Source of the DNA: Methylobacterium sp. NEAU K
GTDB lineage: Bacteria > Pseudomonadota > Alphaproteobacteria > Rhizobiales > Beijerinckiaceae
Assembly: GCF_030700285.1 (NCBI RefSeq)
Contig: NZ_JAUYZJ010000021.1
Span: forward strand, 32,581 to 96,580
DNA: 64,000 nt
Direction of reading: 5' to 3'
Shown: in pieces, positions 16,199 to 24,979 of the stretch
How the letters are laid out: the number at the start of each line of letters is the position of its first letter
Position numbering within the stretch: position 1 is the first letter of the stretch
The notes under the pieces: generated by a model
What the model was told of the DNA's origin: nothing
What the model saw: the letters and a program-made list of their open reading frames with translations, nothing else
Database searches by the model: none
Translations under genes and position numbers: made by a program

Positions 16199-17734
16199 TC
16201 AGGCGGCGCGGTTGAGGGGCCCCCGGACCGGCGCGAAGGCTTCCTGGTCGACATCGACCGGCGGCAGCGTGTCCATGACCCGGGAGGCCGGCAGGATCAC
16301 GATCACCTCGGTGCCCTCGCGCGGCCGCGAGGACAGCTGGAATTGTCCCCCGTGCAGCTCCACCAGACCCTTCACGATCGGCAGGCCCAGCCCCGAGCCC
16401 TGCTCGGCGGTCTTGATCGCCAGGGAGCCGCGGCCGAACGAGGACATCACGGTGCCGAGTTCGTCCTCGGGGATGCCGGGCCCGCTGTCCTTCACCGAGA
16501 CGTACTGCCCGCCCGAGCCCGTCCAGCCGACCTTCAGCCAGATCTCGCCGCCCGGTGGCGTGAACTTCACGGCATTGGATAGGAGGTTGAGCACGATCTG
16601 GCGGAGCGCCCGCTCGTCCGCCCAGAGGCGGGGCAGCGAGTCGTCGACGAGGTCGTGGAAGGTCTGGTCCTTCGCCTTGGCGCGCAGGCCCATCATGTGG
16701 CGGCATTCTTCCACCACATGGGCGAGCTGCACCGCCTCCTCGTTGAGTTCGTAGCGCCCCGCCTCGATGCGCGAGAGGTCGAGGATCTCGTTGATCAGGT
16801 TCAGCAGGTGCATCCCGCTGTCGTGGATGTCGTTCGAGTATTCGCGGTAGGACGGCGCAGTGTGGATGCCGAACACCTCGTTCTTCATCACCTCCGAGAA
16901 GCCCAGGATGGCATTGAGCGGCGTGCGCAGCTCGTGGCTCATGGTGGCGAGGAATCGCGACTTTGCGAGGTTGGCCTCCTCGGCCCGGCGGCGGGCCTCG
17001 TCGGAATTCGCCTTGGCCTGCTCCAATTCGCCGAACACGGCATTCTTCTCAGCGCGCGAGCGCAGGGCGCCCACCGTCGAGGTATAGAGGCGGCGGGACA
17101 GGCCCAGGAAGAAGAGCTGCGCGCCGCCGGCCATCACCACGAGCAGGAGCGCGTCCATGCCCTTCGAGAAGGCGGCCAGCGACGCGGTGGCGACCGCCAG
17201 CGGCACCAGGGCGGCGACCGCCGCCACCGGTACCGTCGCGGCCAGCATCGTGGTCACGGCGGCCGCGATGACGAGGCCGAACAGCGCGAAGGTCCAGCCG
17301 CCGGTGGTGCCGAGCCCGATCATCGCCGACCACGACAGGCTCTGCAGCACCTCCCCCATCAGGAACCGGCGACGCCAGCGGGCCAGGGGGATCGTCGCCG
17401 GATCGGCGCGCAGGAAGCCCCGGCTCAGCGTGGTGTTGAGCGTGATCATCAGGAACACGCACAGGGCCCAGAGCCCGGCTACGGGCGGCGCGATCCAGAA
17501 CGTCGCCGCCGTCGCGAGCGCCACTGCGAACAGCACCAGCGGGATGCCCGCTCCCGCCCGGTACTGTGCGTAGTGACGCAGCAGCTCGTGGTCGAAGGCC
17601 CGCTCGAGGCCGGTCTGCGAGGTCAGCTTCTCGCGCGCCGAGCGGATCTCGCGGGCCACACCGAGGCGGCGTGCCGCCTCCTCCGTCGAGGGACCGCGAC
17701 CGCGCTGGACCATCTCGACGGTCAGATCGGACAT
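16199..17734 (-). CDS. Membrane sensor histidine kinase
   Basis: 511 residues. An N-terminal membrane region (about residues 55-215, six hydrophobic segments) is followed by a coiled-coil linker (AEKNAVFGELEQAKANSDEARRR). The HisKA domain has the phosphorylated histidine in FLATMSHELRTPLNAILG near 267. The HATPase_c domain shows the N box (LRQIVLNLLSNAVKF), G1 (DSGPGIPEDEL) and G2 (GSGLGLPIVKGLVELHGG). No receiver domain or neighbouring response regulator is seen, so the partner is unknown. The H-box resembles the PleC/PdhS-type kinases of alphaproteobacteria. Confidence 0.93.
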   Translation of the reverse strand: MSDLTVEMVQRGRGPSTEEAARRLGVAREIRSAREKLTSQTGLERAFDHELLRHYAQYRAGAGIPLVLFAVALATAATFWIAPPVAGLWALCVFLMITLNTTLSRGFLRADPATIPLARWRRRFLMGEVLQSLSWSAMIGLGTTGGWTFALFGLVIAAAVTTMLAATVPVAAVAALVPLAVATASLAAFSKGMDALLLVVMAGGAQLFFLGLSRRLYTSTVGALRSRAEKNAVFGELEQAKANSDEARRRAEEANLAKSRFLATMSHELRTPLNAILGFSEVMKNEVFGIHTAPSYREYSNDIHDSGMHLLNLINEILDLSRIEAGRYELNEEAVQLAHVVEECRHMMGLRAKAKDQTFHDLVDDSLPRLWADERALRQIVLNLLSNAVKFTPPGGEIWLKVGWTGSGGQYVSVKDSGPGIPEDELGTVMSSFGRGSLAIKTAEQGSGLGLPIVKGLVELHGGQFQLSSRPREGTEVIVILPASRVMDTLPPVDVDQEAFAPVRGPLNRAA

Positions 17735-17810
17735 GCGTCTCTTGAAACTCGGCTCGAATGCGGCGGGGTGGCGCTGGCGGGAAACAACGGCGCCAGGATG
17801 GGGGGGATGT

Positions 17811-17847
17811 CTTAAGAAGCGGCTGCCGACATGGGTCGGATCTTAAG
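17811..17847. promoter_or_regulatory. Paired CTTAAG sites between divergent genes
   Basis: Two copies of the hexamer CTTAAG lie 31 bases apart start to start (17811 and 17842), about three DNA turns, in the gap between the histidine kinase and the hydroxylase operon. The hexamer is AT-rich for this DNA. A paired protein-binding site is possible, but there is no direct evidence. Confidence 0.2.
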
Positions 17848-18018
17848 CATCGTCGTCACCTCGGGGCCGGCGTCCATCCGGCCCGGCGTGCGTCGCCGCA
17901 CAGCGTGTGCGCGATTCCAGCCGCTAGGATATGGTTTGCGCTTGCGGTGCCTGAGCGAGGCCGAGCGCCGCGATCCGGAGCGCGTCCGGACTGCGCGCGT
18001 CGATGAGGGCCGCCGACC

Positions 18019-18474
18019 ATGCCGAAGCTCACCGTCAACGGTCAGACCCACGAGGTCGACGCCGACCCGGCCATGCCGCTGCTCTGGGTGCTGCGCGACC
18101 GCCTGGACGCGACCGGGACCAAGTACGGCTGCGGCATCGCGCAGTGCGGCGCCTGCACGATCCATCTCGACGGACAGCCGGTGCGCGCCTGCCAGACGCG
18201 GCTCGGCGATGTCGGCACCGCGCAGGTCACGACCATCGAGGGCGTGTCGGGCCGGGTGGCCGAGGCCGTCCAGGCGGCGTGGCGCAAGCTCGACGTCGTG
18301 CAGTGCGGCTACTGCCAGTCCGGCCAGATCATGTCGGCGATCGGACTCCTGTCGGGCAACGCCAAGCCCAGCGACGCCGATATCGACGGCGCCATGGACG
18401 GCAACATCTGCCGCTGCGGCACCTACCAGCGCATCCGCGCCGCGATCCACGAAGCCGCCCGCACCCTCGCCTGA
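18019..18474 (+). CDS. Isoquinoline 1-oxidoreductase-type [2Fe-2S] subunit
   Basis: Small electron-transfer subunit of a molybdenum hydroxylase, 151 residues. A plant-type ferredoxin cluster is formed by cysteines in YGCGIAQCGACTIHL and RACQ, and the second cluster by QCGYCQSGQIM and NICRCGTYQRIR. This is the short XDH-small-subunit class with no FAD domain. It has no signal peptide of its own, so if it works outside the cytoplasm it must travel with the Tat-signal-bearing large subunit that follows 44 bases later. Confidence 0.93.
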   Translation: MPKLTVNGQTHEVDADPAMPLLWVLRDRLDATGTKYGCGIAQCGACTIHLDGQPVRACQTRLGDVGTAQVTTIEGVSGRVAEAVQAAWRKLDVVQCGYCQSGQIMSAIGLLSGNAKPSDADIDGAMDGNICRCGTYQRIRAAIHEAARTLA

Positions 18475-18518
18475 TTGTCCCCGCCCGTCCCCGCGGTCCT
18501 GACCGGAGCATCGCCGCC

Positions 18519-20714
18519 ATGCTGAACGTCCGTCGACCGAACCACCCCTCCGCCAGACCCAGCCGACGCGGGATCCTCGCGGGAGCCGGCGCCATCGTGA
18601 TCGCCTTCCGGCTCGACGCGAAGCCCGCCCGCGCCGCCGCCGGCCCGGACCTCGCCGCCGTCAAGGCCCAGCCCAACGCCTTCGTGCGGATCGCCCCGGA
18701 CGACACCGTCACGGTGGTGATTAAGCATCTCGACATGGGCCAGGGGAACACGACCGGGCTCGCCACGATCCTGGCCGACGAGCTCGGCGCCGACTGGAAG
18801 AATGTCCGCACCGAATTCGCGCCCGCGGATGCGGCACTCTACAACAACAGCCTGATGGGCCCGATCCAGGGCACCGGCGGCTCCACCGCGGTGGCCAATT
18901 CCTGGTTCCAGCTGCGCAAGGCCGGGGCGGCCGCCCGCGAGATGCTGATGGCCGAGGCCGCCTTCCGCTGGAAGGTGCCGGTGGCGCAGATCACGGTGGC
19001 CGAGGGCGTGGTGCACCACGCGCCGTCCGGCCGGCAGGCCCGGTTCGGGGAGCTGGCGGCCTCGGCCGCGGCGCTTCCGATTCCCTCCGAGCCGCGGCTC
19101 AAGGACCCGAGCGAGTGGCGGCTGATCGGCACCAAGGTGCCGCGCCTCGATTCCGTGGCCAAGACCGACGGCACGGCGGTCTATTCCCTGGACATCCGCC
19201 GTCCGAACCAGCTGACCGCCGTGGTGGCGCGCGCGCCGCGCTTCGGCGCCACCGTGGCGTCCTTCGACGCCGCCGCCGCCCGCAAGGTCGCAGGCGTGCT
19301 CGACGTGGTGCAGGTCCCCACCGGCGTGGCGGTGATCGCCCGCGACACGTGGTCGGCCATGAAGGGCCGCGAGGCGCTCACCGTCGCCTGGGACGACAGC
19401 ACCGCCGAGACCCGCTCGTCCGAGGCGATCCTGTCCGAGTACCGCGAGCGCGCCAAGGGCCCCGGCCTCACCGCCTCCGAGCGCGGCGACCCGCAGGCCG
19501 CGCTCAAGGGCGCCGCCAAGGTGATCGAGGCCGAGTTCACCTTCCCGTACCTCGCCCACGCCGCGATGGAGCCCCTGAACGCCACGATCGAGCGGGCACC
19601 GGATGGCGGCTACGACGTCTATGCCGGCTTCCAGTTCCAGACCGTCGAGCAGGCGACCATGGCGGCGATCCTCGGGGTGACGCCCGACCGGGTGCGGCTC
19701 CACAGCAACTGGGCGGGCGGCTCCTTCGGGCGCCGGGCGACACCCACCGCCGACTACCTCGCGGAGGCCGCGACCGTCCTGAAGGCGTCGGGCGAGAAGG
19801 CCCCGGTGCACCTCGTCTGGACCCGCGAGGACGACATGGCCGGCGGTTATTACCGCCCGACCGTGCTGCACAAGGTCCGGGCCGGCATCGACGCCAAGGG
19901 CGCGGTGGTCGGCTGGGACCACGTCATGGTCGGCAAGTCGATCATGATCGGCTCGCCCTTCGAGGCGATGATCGTCAAGGACGGCATCGACGCCACCACC
20001 GTGGAGGGCGCCTCCGACACGCCCTACGCGCTCCCGGCGTACCGGTTCGGCGTCCATAACGGCCGCGAGGGCGTGCCGGTCCTGTGGTGGCGCTCGGTCG
20101 GCCACACCCATACGGCGCACGTGATGGAGGTGATGGTCGACGAGCTGGCGCACGCCGCCGACGTCGATCCGGTCGCCTACCGGCTGTCGCTGCTCGCGCA
20201 GGCGCCGCGGCTCTCCGCCGTGCTGAAGCTCGCCGCCGACAAGGCCGGCTGGACGAGCAAGCCCGCCGAGAAGGGCCGCGGCCTCGGGGTCGCGGTCCAC
20301 GAATCGTTCGGCTCCTACGTGGCGATGGTGGCCGACGTCACCGCGCAGGAGGCCGGGATCCGGGTGAACCGCATCGTCGCGGCGGTGGATGTCGGCGTGC
20401 CGGTCAACCCGGACGTGATCCGGGCGCAGGTCGAGGGTGCGGTGGGCTTCGCCCTGTCGGCGGTGCTGAGGAACCGCATCACCTTGAAGGACGGGCATGT
20501 GCAGGAGCACAATTTCGACACCTACGCGCCGACCCGGATGAGCGAGATGCCCCACGTCGACGTCCACATCGTGCCGAGCCGGGTCGCGCCGACCGGGATC
20601 GGCGAGCCGGGGGTTCCCGTGCTGGCGCCCGCCATCGCCAACGCGGTGTTCGCCACCACCGGCCGGCGCCTGCGCGCGCTGCCCCTCGACCTCTCGGGCG
20701 TGAAGGGAGCGTGA
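18519..20714 (+). CDS. Isoquinoline 1-oxidoreductase-type molybdopterin subunit
   Basis: Catalytic large subunit, 731 residues, of the xanthine oxidase family in the IorB class, which hydroxylates N-heterocycles or oxidises aldehydes with molybdopterin cytosine dinucleotide. A Tat signal (RPSRRGILAGAGAIVIAF, cleavage near ARAAA) starts it. Cofactor-binding blocks are GQGNTTGLATILADELGADW, FGRRATPTADYLAEAA and the closing IGEPGVPVLAPAIANAVF, which holds the expected catalytic Glu. The real substrate is not evident. The start is the ATG before LNVRRPNHPSARP, chosen because it places the Tat signal at the N-terminus. Confidence 0.92.
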   Translation: MLNVRRPNHPSARPSRRGILAGAGAIVIAFRLDAKPARAAAGPDLAAVKAQPNAFVRIAPDDTVTVVIKHLDMGQGNTTGLATILADELGADWKNVRTEFAPADAALYNNSLMGPIQGTGGSTAVANSWFQLRKAGAAAREMLMAEAAFRWKVPVAQITVAEGVVHHAPSGRQARFGELAASAAALPIPSEPRLKDPSEWRLIGTKVPRLDSVAKTDGTAVYSLDIRRPNQLTAVVARAPRFGATVASFDAAAARKVAGVLDVVQVPTGVAVIARDTWSAMKGREALTVAWDDSTAETRSSEAILSEYRERAKGPGLTASERGDPQAALKGAAKVIEAEFTFPYLAHAAMEPLNATIERAPDGGYDVYAGFQFQTVEQATMAAILGVTPDRVRLHSNWAGGSFGRRATPTADYLAEAATVLKASGEKAPVHLVWTREDDMAGGYYRPTVLHKVRAGIDAKGAVVGWDHVMVGKSIMIGSPFEAMIVKDGIDATTVEGASDTPYALPAYRFGVHNGREGVPVLWWRSVGHTHTAHVMEVMVDELAHAADVDPVAYRLSLLAQAPRLSAVLKLAADKAGWTSKPAEKGRGLGVAVHESFGSYVAMVADVTAQEAGIRVNRIVAAVDVGVPVNPDVIRAQVEGAVGFALSAVLRNRITLKDGHVQEHNFDTYAPTRMSEMPHVDVHIVPSRVAPTGIGEPGVPVLAPAIANAVFATTGRRLRALPLDLSGVKGA

Positions 20715-20789
20715 GGAATCGCACGTCCCGCCGGTACGGTCCGGTGTAGGACGGGGGCCTTCCCCCCAAGGCAAGAGACCCGACTGAAG

Positions 20790-20823
20790 ACGGCGCGGCG
20801 CGATACCGCGCCGTTTCTTTTTT
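20790..20823 (+). terminator. Strong rho-independent terminator
   Basis: ACGGCGCGG pairs perfectly with CCGCGCCGT across a 7-base loop and is followed directly by TTCTTTTTT. It closes the hydroxylase operon, 75 bases after its stop codon. It is the best terminator in the window. Confidence 0.92.
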
Positions 20824-20852
20824 CCGGGCCGCGAGACGCCATCTCTGGCCTG

Positions 20853-21485
20853 ATGCCCACCTCCGCCCCCTCCCCGTTCGAGGACACCGCCGCCCGGTTG
20901 CGGGCCTGCCGCATCTGCCGGGACAGCCCGCTCTACGGGCCGCCTCTGCCCCAGGAGCCGCGGCCGATCGTGCAGGGGAGCACCGGCGCGCGCCTGTGCG
21001 TGGCGAGCCAAGCCCCCGGCACCCGGGCCCACCGCACCGGCCTGCCGTTCATGGACCCTTCGGGCGTGCGGCTGCGCGCCTGGCTCGGCCTCGACGAGAC
21101 GCAGTTCTACGACCCCGCCAAGGTCGCGATCGTGCCGATGGGCTCCTGCTTCCCCGGTCTCGACGCCAAGGGCGGCGACCGGCCGCCGCGCCGGGAATGC
21201 GCCGAGCGCTGGCGGGCCGAGCTGTTCGCCGGCCTGCCGGACCTCGACCTGATCCTGGTGATCGGCCAGTACGCGCAGGGCTGGCATCTGGGCCGGCTGG
21301 AGGGCGGGCTCACCGGCACGGTGCGGCGCTGGCGCGCGATCCTCGCGGAGCCCCGCCGCCCCCGGGTGCTGCCCCTGCCCCATCCGTCCTGGCGCAACAA
21401 CGGCTGGCTCAAGCGCGAGCCCTGGTTCGAGACCGAGCTGCTGCCGGTGCTGAAGGCGGAGGTGGCGCGGGTGCTGGCGGACTGA
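20853..21485 (+). CDS. Uracil-DNA glycosylase family protein
   Basis: 210 residues of the UDG superfamily. Motif 1 is seen as VASQAPGTRAHRTGLPFMDPSG and motif 2 as LPLPHPSWRNNGW near the C-terminus; the core strand reads LDLILVIGQYAQGWHL. The N-terminal RACRICRD places a CxxC, but the family-4 pattern of four cysteines for an Fe-S cluster is not complete. It probably takes part in base excision repair, though some members of this branch lack shown activity. It is only 30 bases downstream of the terminator. Confidence 0.82.
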   Translation: MPTSAPSPFEDTAARLRACRICRDSPLYGPPLPQEPRPIVQGSTGARLCVASQAPGTRAHRTGLPFMDPSGVRLRAWLGLDETQFYDPAKVAIVPMGSCFPGLDAKGGDRPPRRECAERWRAELFAGLPDLDLILVIGQYAQGWHLGRLEGGLTGTVRRWRAILAEPRRPRVLPLPHPSWRNNGWLKREPWFETELLPVLKAEVARVLAD

Positions 21486-21554
21486 TCCGGCCGCCTCGGC
21501 ATTGACTCGCCGGTGTTCCGCATGGTCGGTGCCGCCAGCCCGAAGGATGCCCCG

Positions 21555-22247
21555 ATGACCGAGAGTGCCGATCCCCGCGACCGCCTGATCGTGGCCCTCG
21601 ACCTCCCCGGCGTGCCGGAGGCGGAAGCGCTGATCGACCGGATCGGCGATGCCGCGACCTTCTACAAGATCGGCTACCGGCTGGCCTATGCGGGCGGCCT
21701 GGCGCTGGCCGAGCGTCTGGCGGCCAGGGGCCTCAAGGTCTTCCTGGACCTGAAGCTGCATGACATCGGCAACACCGTCGAGGAGGGCGTGCGCTCGGCC
21801 TCGGCGCTGGGCGCCGCCTTCCTCACCGTGCATGCCTATCCGCAGACGATGCGGGCGGCCGTGCGCGGCCGGGGCGCGGGCCTGAAGATCCTCGCCGTGA
21901 CGGTGCTGACCTCCTACGACGATGCCGACGCCGCGGAGGCCGGCTACGCCCTGCCGGTGGCGGAACTCGTGGCCAAGCGTGCCGCCCAGGCCGCGGAGAT
22001 CGGGGTTGACGGCCTCGTCTGCTCCGCTGCCGAGGCCGCCTCTGTCCGGCGCATCGTCGGGCCGGACCGGCTGATCGTCACCCCGGGGATCCGCCCGGCG
22101 GGCGCGGAGGCCGGCGATCAGAAGCGGGTGATGACGCCCGGAGCGGCGCGGGCCGCCGGGATCGACCACGTCGTGGTCGGGCGCCCGATTACCGGCGCCC
22201 CCGACCCGCGCGCGGTGGCGCGGGCGATCGTGGCCGAGCTGACCTGA
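21555..22247 (+). CDS. pyrF: Orotidine 5'-phosphate decarboxylase
   Basis: Last step of UMP synthesis. 230 residues with the catalytic DLKLHDIGNTVEEG block near residue 65 and the phosphate-binding end VTPGIRPAGA, then VGRPITGAPDP. The start is the ATG before TESADPRDRLIVALD; an in-frame ATG 42 bases upstream would add a tail with no family match. It is followed by the DUF1330 gene 65 bases later on the same strand, a pairing common in Rhizobiales. Confidence 0.97.
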   Translation: MTESADPRDRLIVALDLPGVPEAEALIDRIGDAATFYKIGYRLAYAGGLALAERLAARGLKVFLDLKLHDIGNTVEEGVRSASALGAAFLTVHAYPQTMRAAVRGRGAGLKILAVTVLTSYDDADAAEAGYALPVAELVAKRAAQAAEIGVDGLVCSAAEAASVRRIVGPDRLIVTPGIRPAGAEAGDQKRVMTPGAARAAGIDHVVVGRPITGAPDPRAVARAIVAELT

Positions 22248-22312
22248 TCTCCCGCCGGGATTGCCTTCGGGCGGTGCGGACCCACTTGGCTCGGCAACCG
22301 AGGAGACGCAGG

Positions 22313-22657
22313 ATGGCGAAGGGCTACTGGATCGCGCGGGTCGATGTCCGCGACGCGGAGGCCTACAAGGACTACGTGGCAGCCAACGGCGCCGCCTTCG
22401 CCAAGCATGGCGGCCGCTTCCTGGTGCGCGGCGGGGCCTTCGAGTCGGTGATGGGGCAGGCCCGGTCCCGCAATGTGGTGATCGAGTTCCCGAGCTACGC
22501 CGACGCCCTCGCCTGCTGGAACTCCGACCTCTATCAGGCGGCCAAGGCCAAGCAGCGGGGCGGGGTCGAGGCCGAGATCCTCGTGATCGAGGGCTATGAC
22601 GGCCCGCAGCCGAGCGCCTCCGAGGCGGCGCCGGAGGCCGGTCCGGCCTCGGAATAG
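22313..22657 (+). CDS. DUF1330 domain-containing protein
   Basis: 114 residues with a dimeric alpha/beta-barrel-type DUF1330 domain: KGYWIARVDVRDAEAYKDYV, then FLVRGGAFESVMG, RNVVIEFPSYADALACWNS and AEILVIEGYDG. The biochemical role is unknown. A GAGGAGACGCAGG ribosome-binding site precedes the ATG. The C-terminal 20 residues are an Ala/Pro/Glu tail. It probably shares a message with pyrF. Confidence 0.9.
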   Translation: MAKGYWIARVDVRDAEAYKDYVAANGAAFAKHGGRFLVRGGAFESVMGQARSRNVVIEFPSYADALACWNSDLYQAAKAKQRGGVEAEILVIEGYDGPQPSASEAAPEAGPASE

Positions 22658-22700
22658 AGCGGGGCTGCAGGCGGCCGCACGGCGATCGGACGCGTGGTCC

Positions 22701-23348
22701 CTACGGCCGCCCCGCATCCGAGCCGGCGGAGCGCGTCGGCGCCAGGGCCCGAAGCAGGAACGCCGTCATGGCCTCCAGGGACGGCACCGGCTGGAGCGCC
22801 GATTGCCCGACCAGCAGGGGATGGGTGTAGCGGGCGATGCCCGCATGGACGCAGGCGGCGGCCTCCGCCGGGTCGGCGGCCTCGAACTCGCCGCGCCCCA
22901 CCCCGTTGCGGATGATGCGCTCGAACCCGGCGGTGATCCGGGCGATGTGGTGGCGGCAGACATCCCAGCTCTCGCCCATGGCCGCCTCGACCATCTCGTG
23001 GAGGCGGGGAAATTCCTGGCAGCGCCGCGTGCAGTCCCGGTGCAGCACGTCGATCGCCGCCACGAGTCGCTCGGTCGCGCTCAGCCCCGGACGGTCGGCA
23101 ATCTCCGAGACCAGGGCCTCGATCTCGCCGATCAGCCGCTCCAGCACCGCCTCGTTGATCGCCTTCTTCGAATCGAAGAACCGGTAGACGTTCGCCGGGC
23201 TCATCTTCAGCGCCCGGGCGATGTCGGCCACGGTGGTCTTCTGGTAGCCGATCTCGCGAAAGTACTCCGCCGCGGTCGCGAGGATGCGGCAGCGGGTGGT
23301 GGGCGCGCTCTCCTCTGCGAGCACCGGAGTCGGGTCAGCCAGGGACAT
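22701..23348 (-). CDS. TetR family transcriptional regulator
   Basis: 215 residues. The N-terminal HTH domain (about 18-65) reads RCRILATAAEYFREIGYQ, TTVADIARALKMSPANVYRF FDSKK in the classic TetR pattern. The C-terminal half is a ligand-binding, dimerising helical region resembling the TetR_C AefR-like class. It has no obvious adjacent target: the neighbours are a convergent DUF1330 gene and, upstream, only the tail of a lost dehydrogenase gene. Confidence 0.92.
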   Translation of the reverse strand: MSLADPTPVLAEESAPTTRCRILATAAEYFREIGYQKTTVADIARALKMSPANVYRFFDSKKAINEAVLERLIGEIEALVSEIADRPGLSATERLVAAIDVLHRDCTRRCQEFPRLHEMVEAAMGESWDVCRHHIARITAGFERIIRNGVGRGEFEAADPAEAAACVHAGIARYTHPLLVGQSALQPVPSLEAMTAFLLRALAPTRSAGSDAGRP

Positions 23349-23443
23349 GCGCTCTCAGTAGGGCACGGGCACGCAGGGCGTCAAAGACCCCGACCCGGCT
23401 CGGGATAGCCGGCGGCCGAGGGGCGCCTGGAACCGGGCCCGAC

Positions 23444-23545
23444 CGGACCAAGGCGATCGCCCGGGCGATCCACTATCTCGCCTCGGCCGCGTCCGATTAC
23501 ATGGCCGGCCACACGCTGGTGGCCGATGGCGGGCCGACGGTGTGA
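23444..23545 (+). pseudogene. 3' remnant of a short-chain dehydrogenase gene
   Basis: The frame ending at 23545 encodes IARAIHYLASAASDYMAGHT followed by LVADGGPTV and a stop, the unmistakable end of a FabG-like SDR (LASDxAxYxxGHTLVVDGG). About 34 codons remain; upstream the frame has no SDR motif, catalytic Tyr-x3-Lys or nucleotide loop. It is the leftover of a gene once divergent from the TetR regulator, perhaps its former target. Confidence 0.75.
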
Positions 23546-23652
23546 GTGGGGCGGGGCGTGCACGGCGAAAAGGCGCCGGGCAGGTGCCCGGCGCCGTGTC
23601 GAAGGCGGATGGGATCAGATCTTTGGCCGGCCCGCGCGGCGAGCCGCCCTGC

Positions 23653-23850
23653 CTACGACCCGAACTGGGAGCCGAGGCGCTCCAGGTACTCGGCGAGGTC
23701 GACGCCGCCGATGCGCTTGCCGTAATCGAAGCGCATGCCCTGGCGGATGTCGATGCTGGCGTCCCGCGTGGTGAGGGTGAAGGGCCGGACGCACACCCAG
23801 GCCCCGTCGCGGCGGTGCTCGAAGTAGCCGAGGATCTCGTGCTTGGCCAT
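23653..23850 (-). CDS. Small conserved hypothetical protein
   Basis: 65 residues, starting at the ATG behind a very strong GGAGGGAAGGAA ribosome-binding site. Sequence: AKHEILGYFEHRRDGAWVCV, then RPFTLTTRDASIDIRQGMRF and GGVDLAEYLERLGSQFGS. It has no signal or membrane segment and no family I can name. The balanced composition and strong SD support it being real. Confidence 0.72.
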   Translation of the reverse strand: MAKHEILGYFEHRRDGAWVCVRPFTLTTRDASIDIRQGMRFDYGKRIGGVDLAEYLERLGSQFGS

Positions 23851-24175
23851 TTCCTTCCCTCCGGGATCGTGTTCGAAGACATAACGGACACGCTGCACTC
23901 CGGTTCGCGCGACGCGACTGTTTTTCTCGATCGATCCGACACGGATCGAGTGTTCGCGTCCTGAAGGTCCGCAGGCCCGCCTGGCCTGAGCTTGGCTATT
24001 ACGGTTCAAATCTGCCGCGTGTGGTCCAGGGCGCTCACGGCCAGCGGTCGAGGATCGCGTCGCCCCGGCCGCCCGGCGATCGGGCGGCTCCGACCGGCAT
24101 GTGCGCACGCCCCCACCGGCGACGATGATCCTGCCCGGCCGATGCCTCGGAAACCGGCCGGGCGGCGGGGACGCG
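23851..24175. other. Intergenic, no gene seen
   Basis: 325 bases between the 65-residue protein gene and the DUF892 gene, both on the minus strand. It should hold the promoter of the former. The frame is open upstream of that start, but the translation there is arginine/proline-rich and not protein-like. No convincing RNA or repeat was seen. Confidence 0.4.
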
Positions 24176-24685
24176 TCAGCGGTCGGCCTTGGCGCCCGAG
24201 GTGGTCAGCGCGATGTAGCGCTCAGTCGTCGGCTTGATCAGCGCGCGGACCGCCTCCGCCATGGCCTGCTCCTCCTTCAGCGACTGCTGGAGGGCGGTCC
24301 GATGGGCCTGCTGGCCGGCCGCCTCGCCGATCGTGAGGAGGGACTCGTAGGCCGCGATCTCGAAGTTCTCGAAGGCGTGGTTGGCGTAGGTGTTCTTCAG
24401 GATCTCGTCCTGAGCCGGCGCGTGGCCCAGCGCCATCATGTTCCCCACGAAGCCCAGGAAACCCTCCTTGAGCGCCGAGGGGCCGTCGCCCAGGCTCTGG
24501 AGGGCTTCCTCCAGGCGCCGGCGCTGGCCGTGCGTCTCCTCGATGTGGCGGCGCAGGGCCTGCTCCATCTCCGGATAGCGCTCCAGGCGCTCGACCTGCC
24601 GCTCCATGATCTGCAGGGCCTGCATTTCGAGGGCGTGGGTGTTCTTCAGGGCCGTGACGTAGATCTCGCGCGCGTCCATAGCCAT
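24176..24685 (-). CDS. YciE/YciF-type ferritin-like protein (DUF892)
   Basis: 169 residues of the four-helix DUF892 class, induced in stress and stationary phase in enterobacteria. Helix 1 reads AREIYVTALKNTHALEMQAL; then MERQVERLERYPEMEQALRR, HIEETHGQRRRLEEALQSLG, and later NHAFENFEIAAYESLLTIGE. The Glu/His residues fit the family di-metal positions. The start is the ATG before AMDAREIY; a longer frame upstream is not supported. The exact role is unknown. Confidence 0.88.
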   Translation of the reverse strand: MAMDAREIYVTALKNTHALEMQALQIMERQVERLERYPEMEQALRRHIEETHGQRRRLEEALQSLGDGPSALKEGFLGFVGNMMALGHAPAQDEILKNTYANHAFENFEIAAYESLLTIGEAAGQQAHRTALQQSLKEEQAMAEAVRALIKPTTERYIALTTSGAKADR

Positions 24686-24979
24686 GGGCTTCCTCCGACG
24701 GGGTGCGGGTCCTGGGGGCCCGCTCACCCGGGGAACCCGGGTGGCGTACGGCCAAGTTCCGGTCGGAAGGTCGCAGGCGCCGGCCTTTCGCCAGGCCGAT
24801 CCGCGGGGTGCCCGACCCGATCCCCGGGGCTGCGCCGCGATCCGCGACGGCGGCAGCGACTTCCTGGATCCGGCCCGCACCGCGCCGGCAGCCACCAAGC
24901 TCCGCCACCGGCCGGGTCTCGCCTCGATCCGCGCCGACCGGATCGAGGCGGGCTGGGGCGGCGGGTCCGGGGGCGTGTC

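Noticed and set aside
18423..22169. 1248-codon open frame antisense to the hydroxylase operon and pyrF
   Set aside because: Spans several real genes and a strong terminator, with low-complexity translation.
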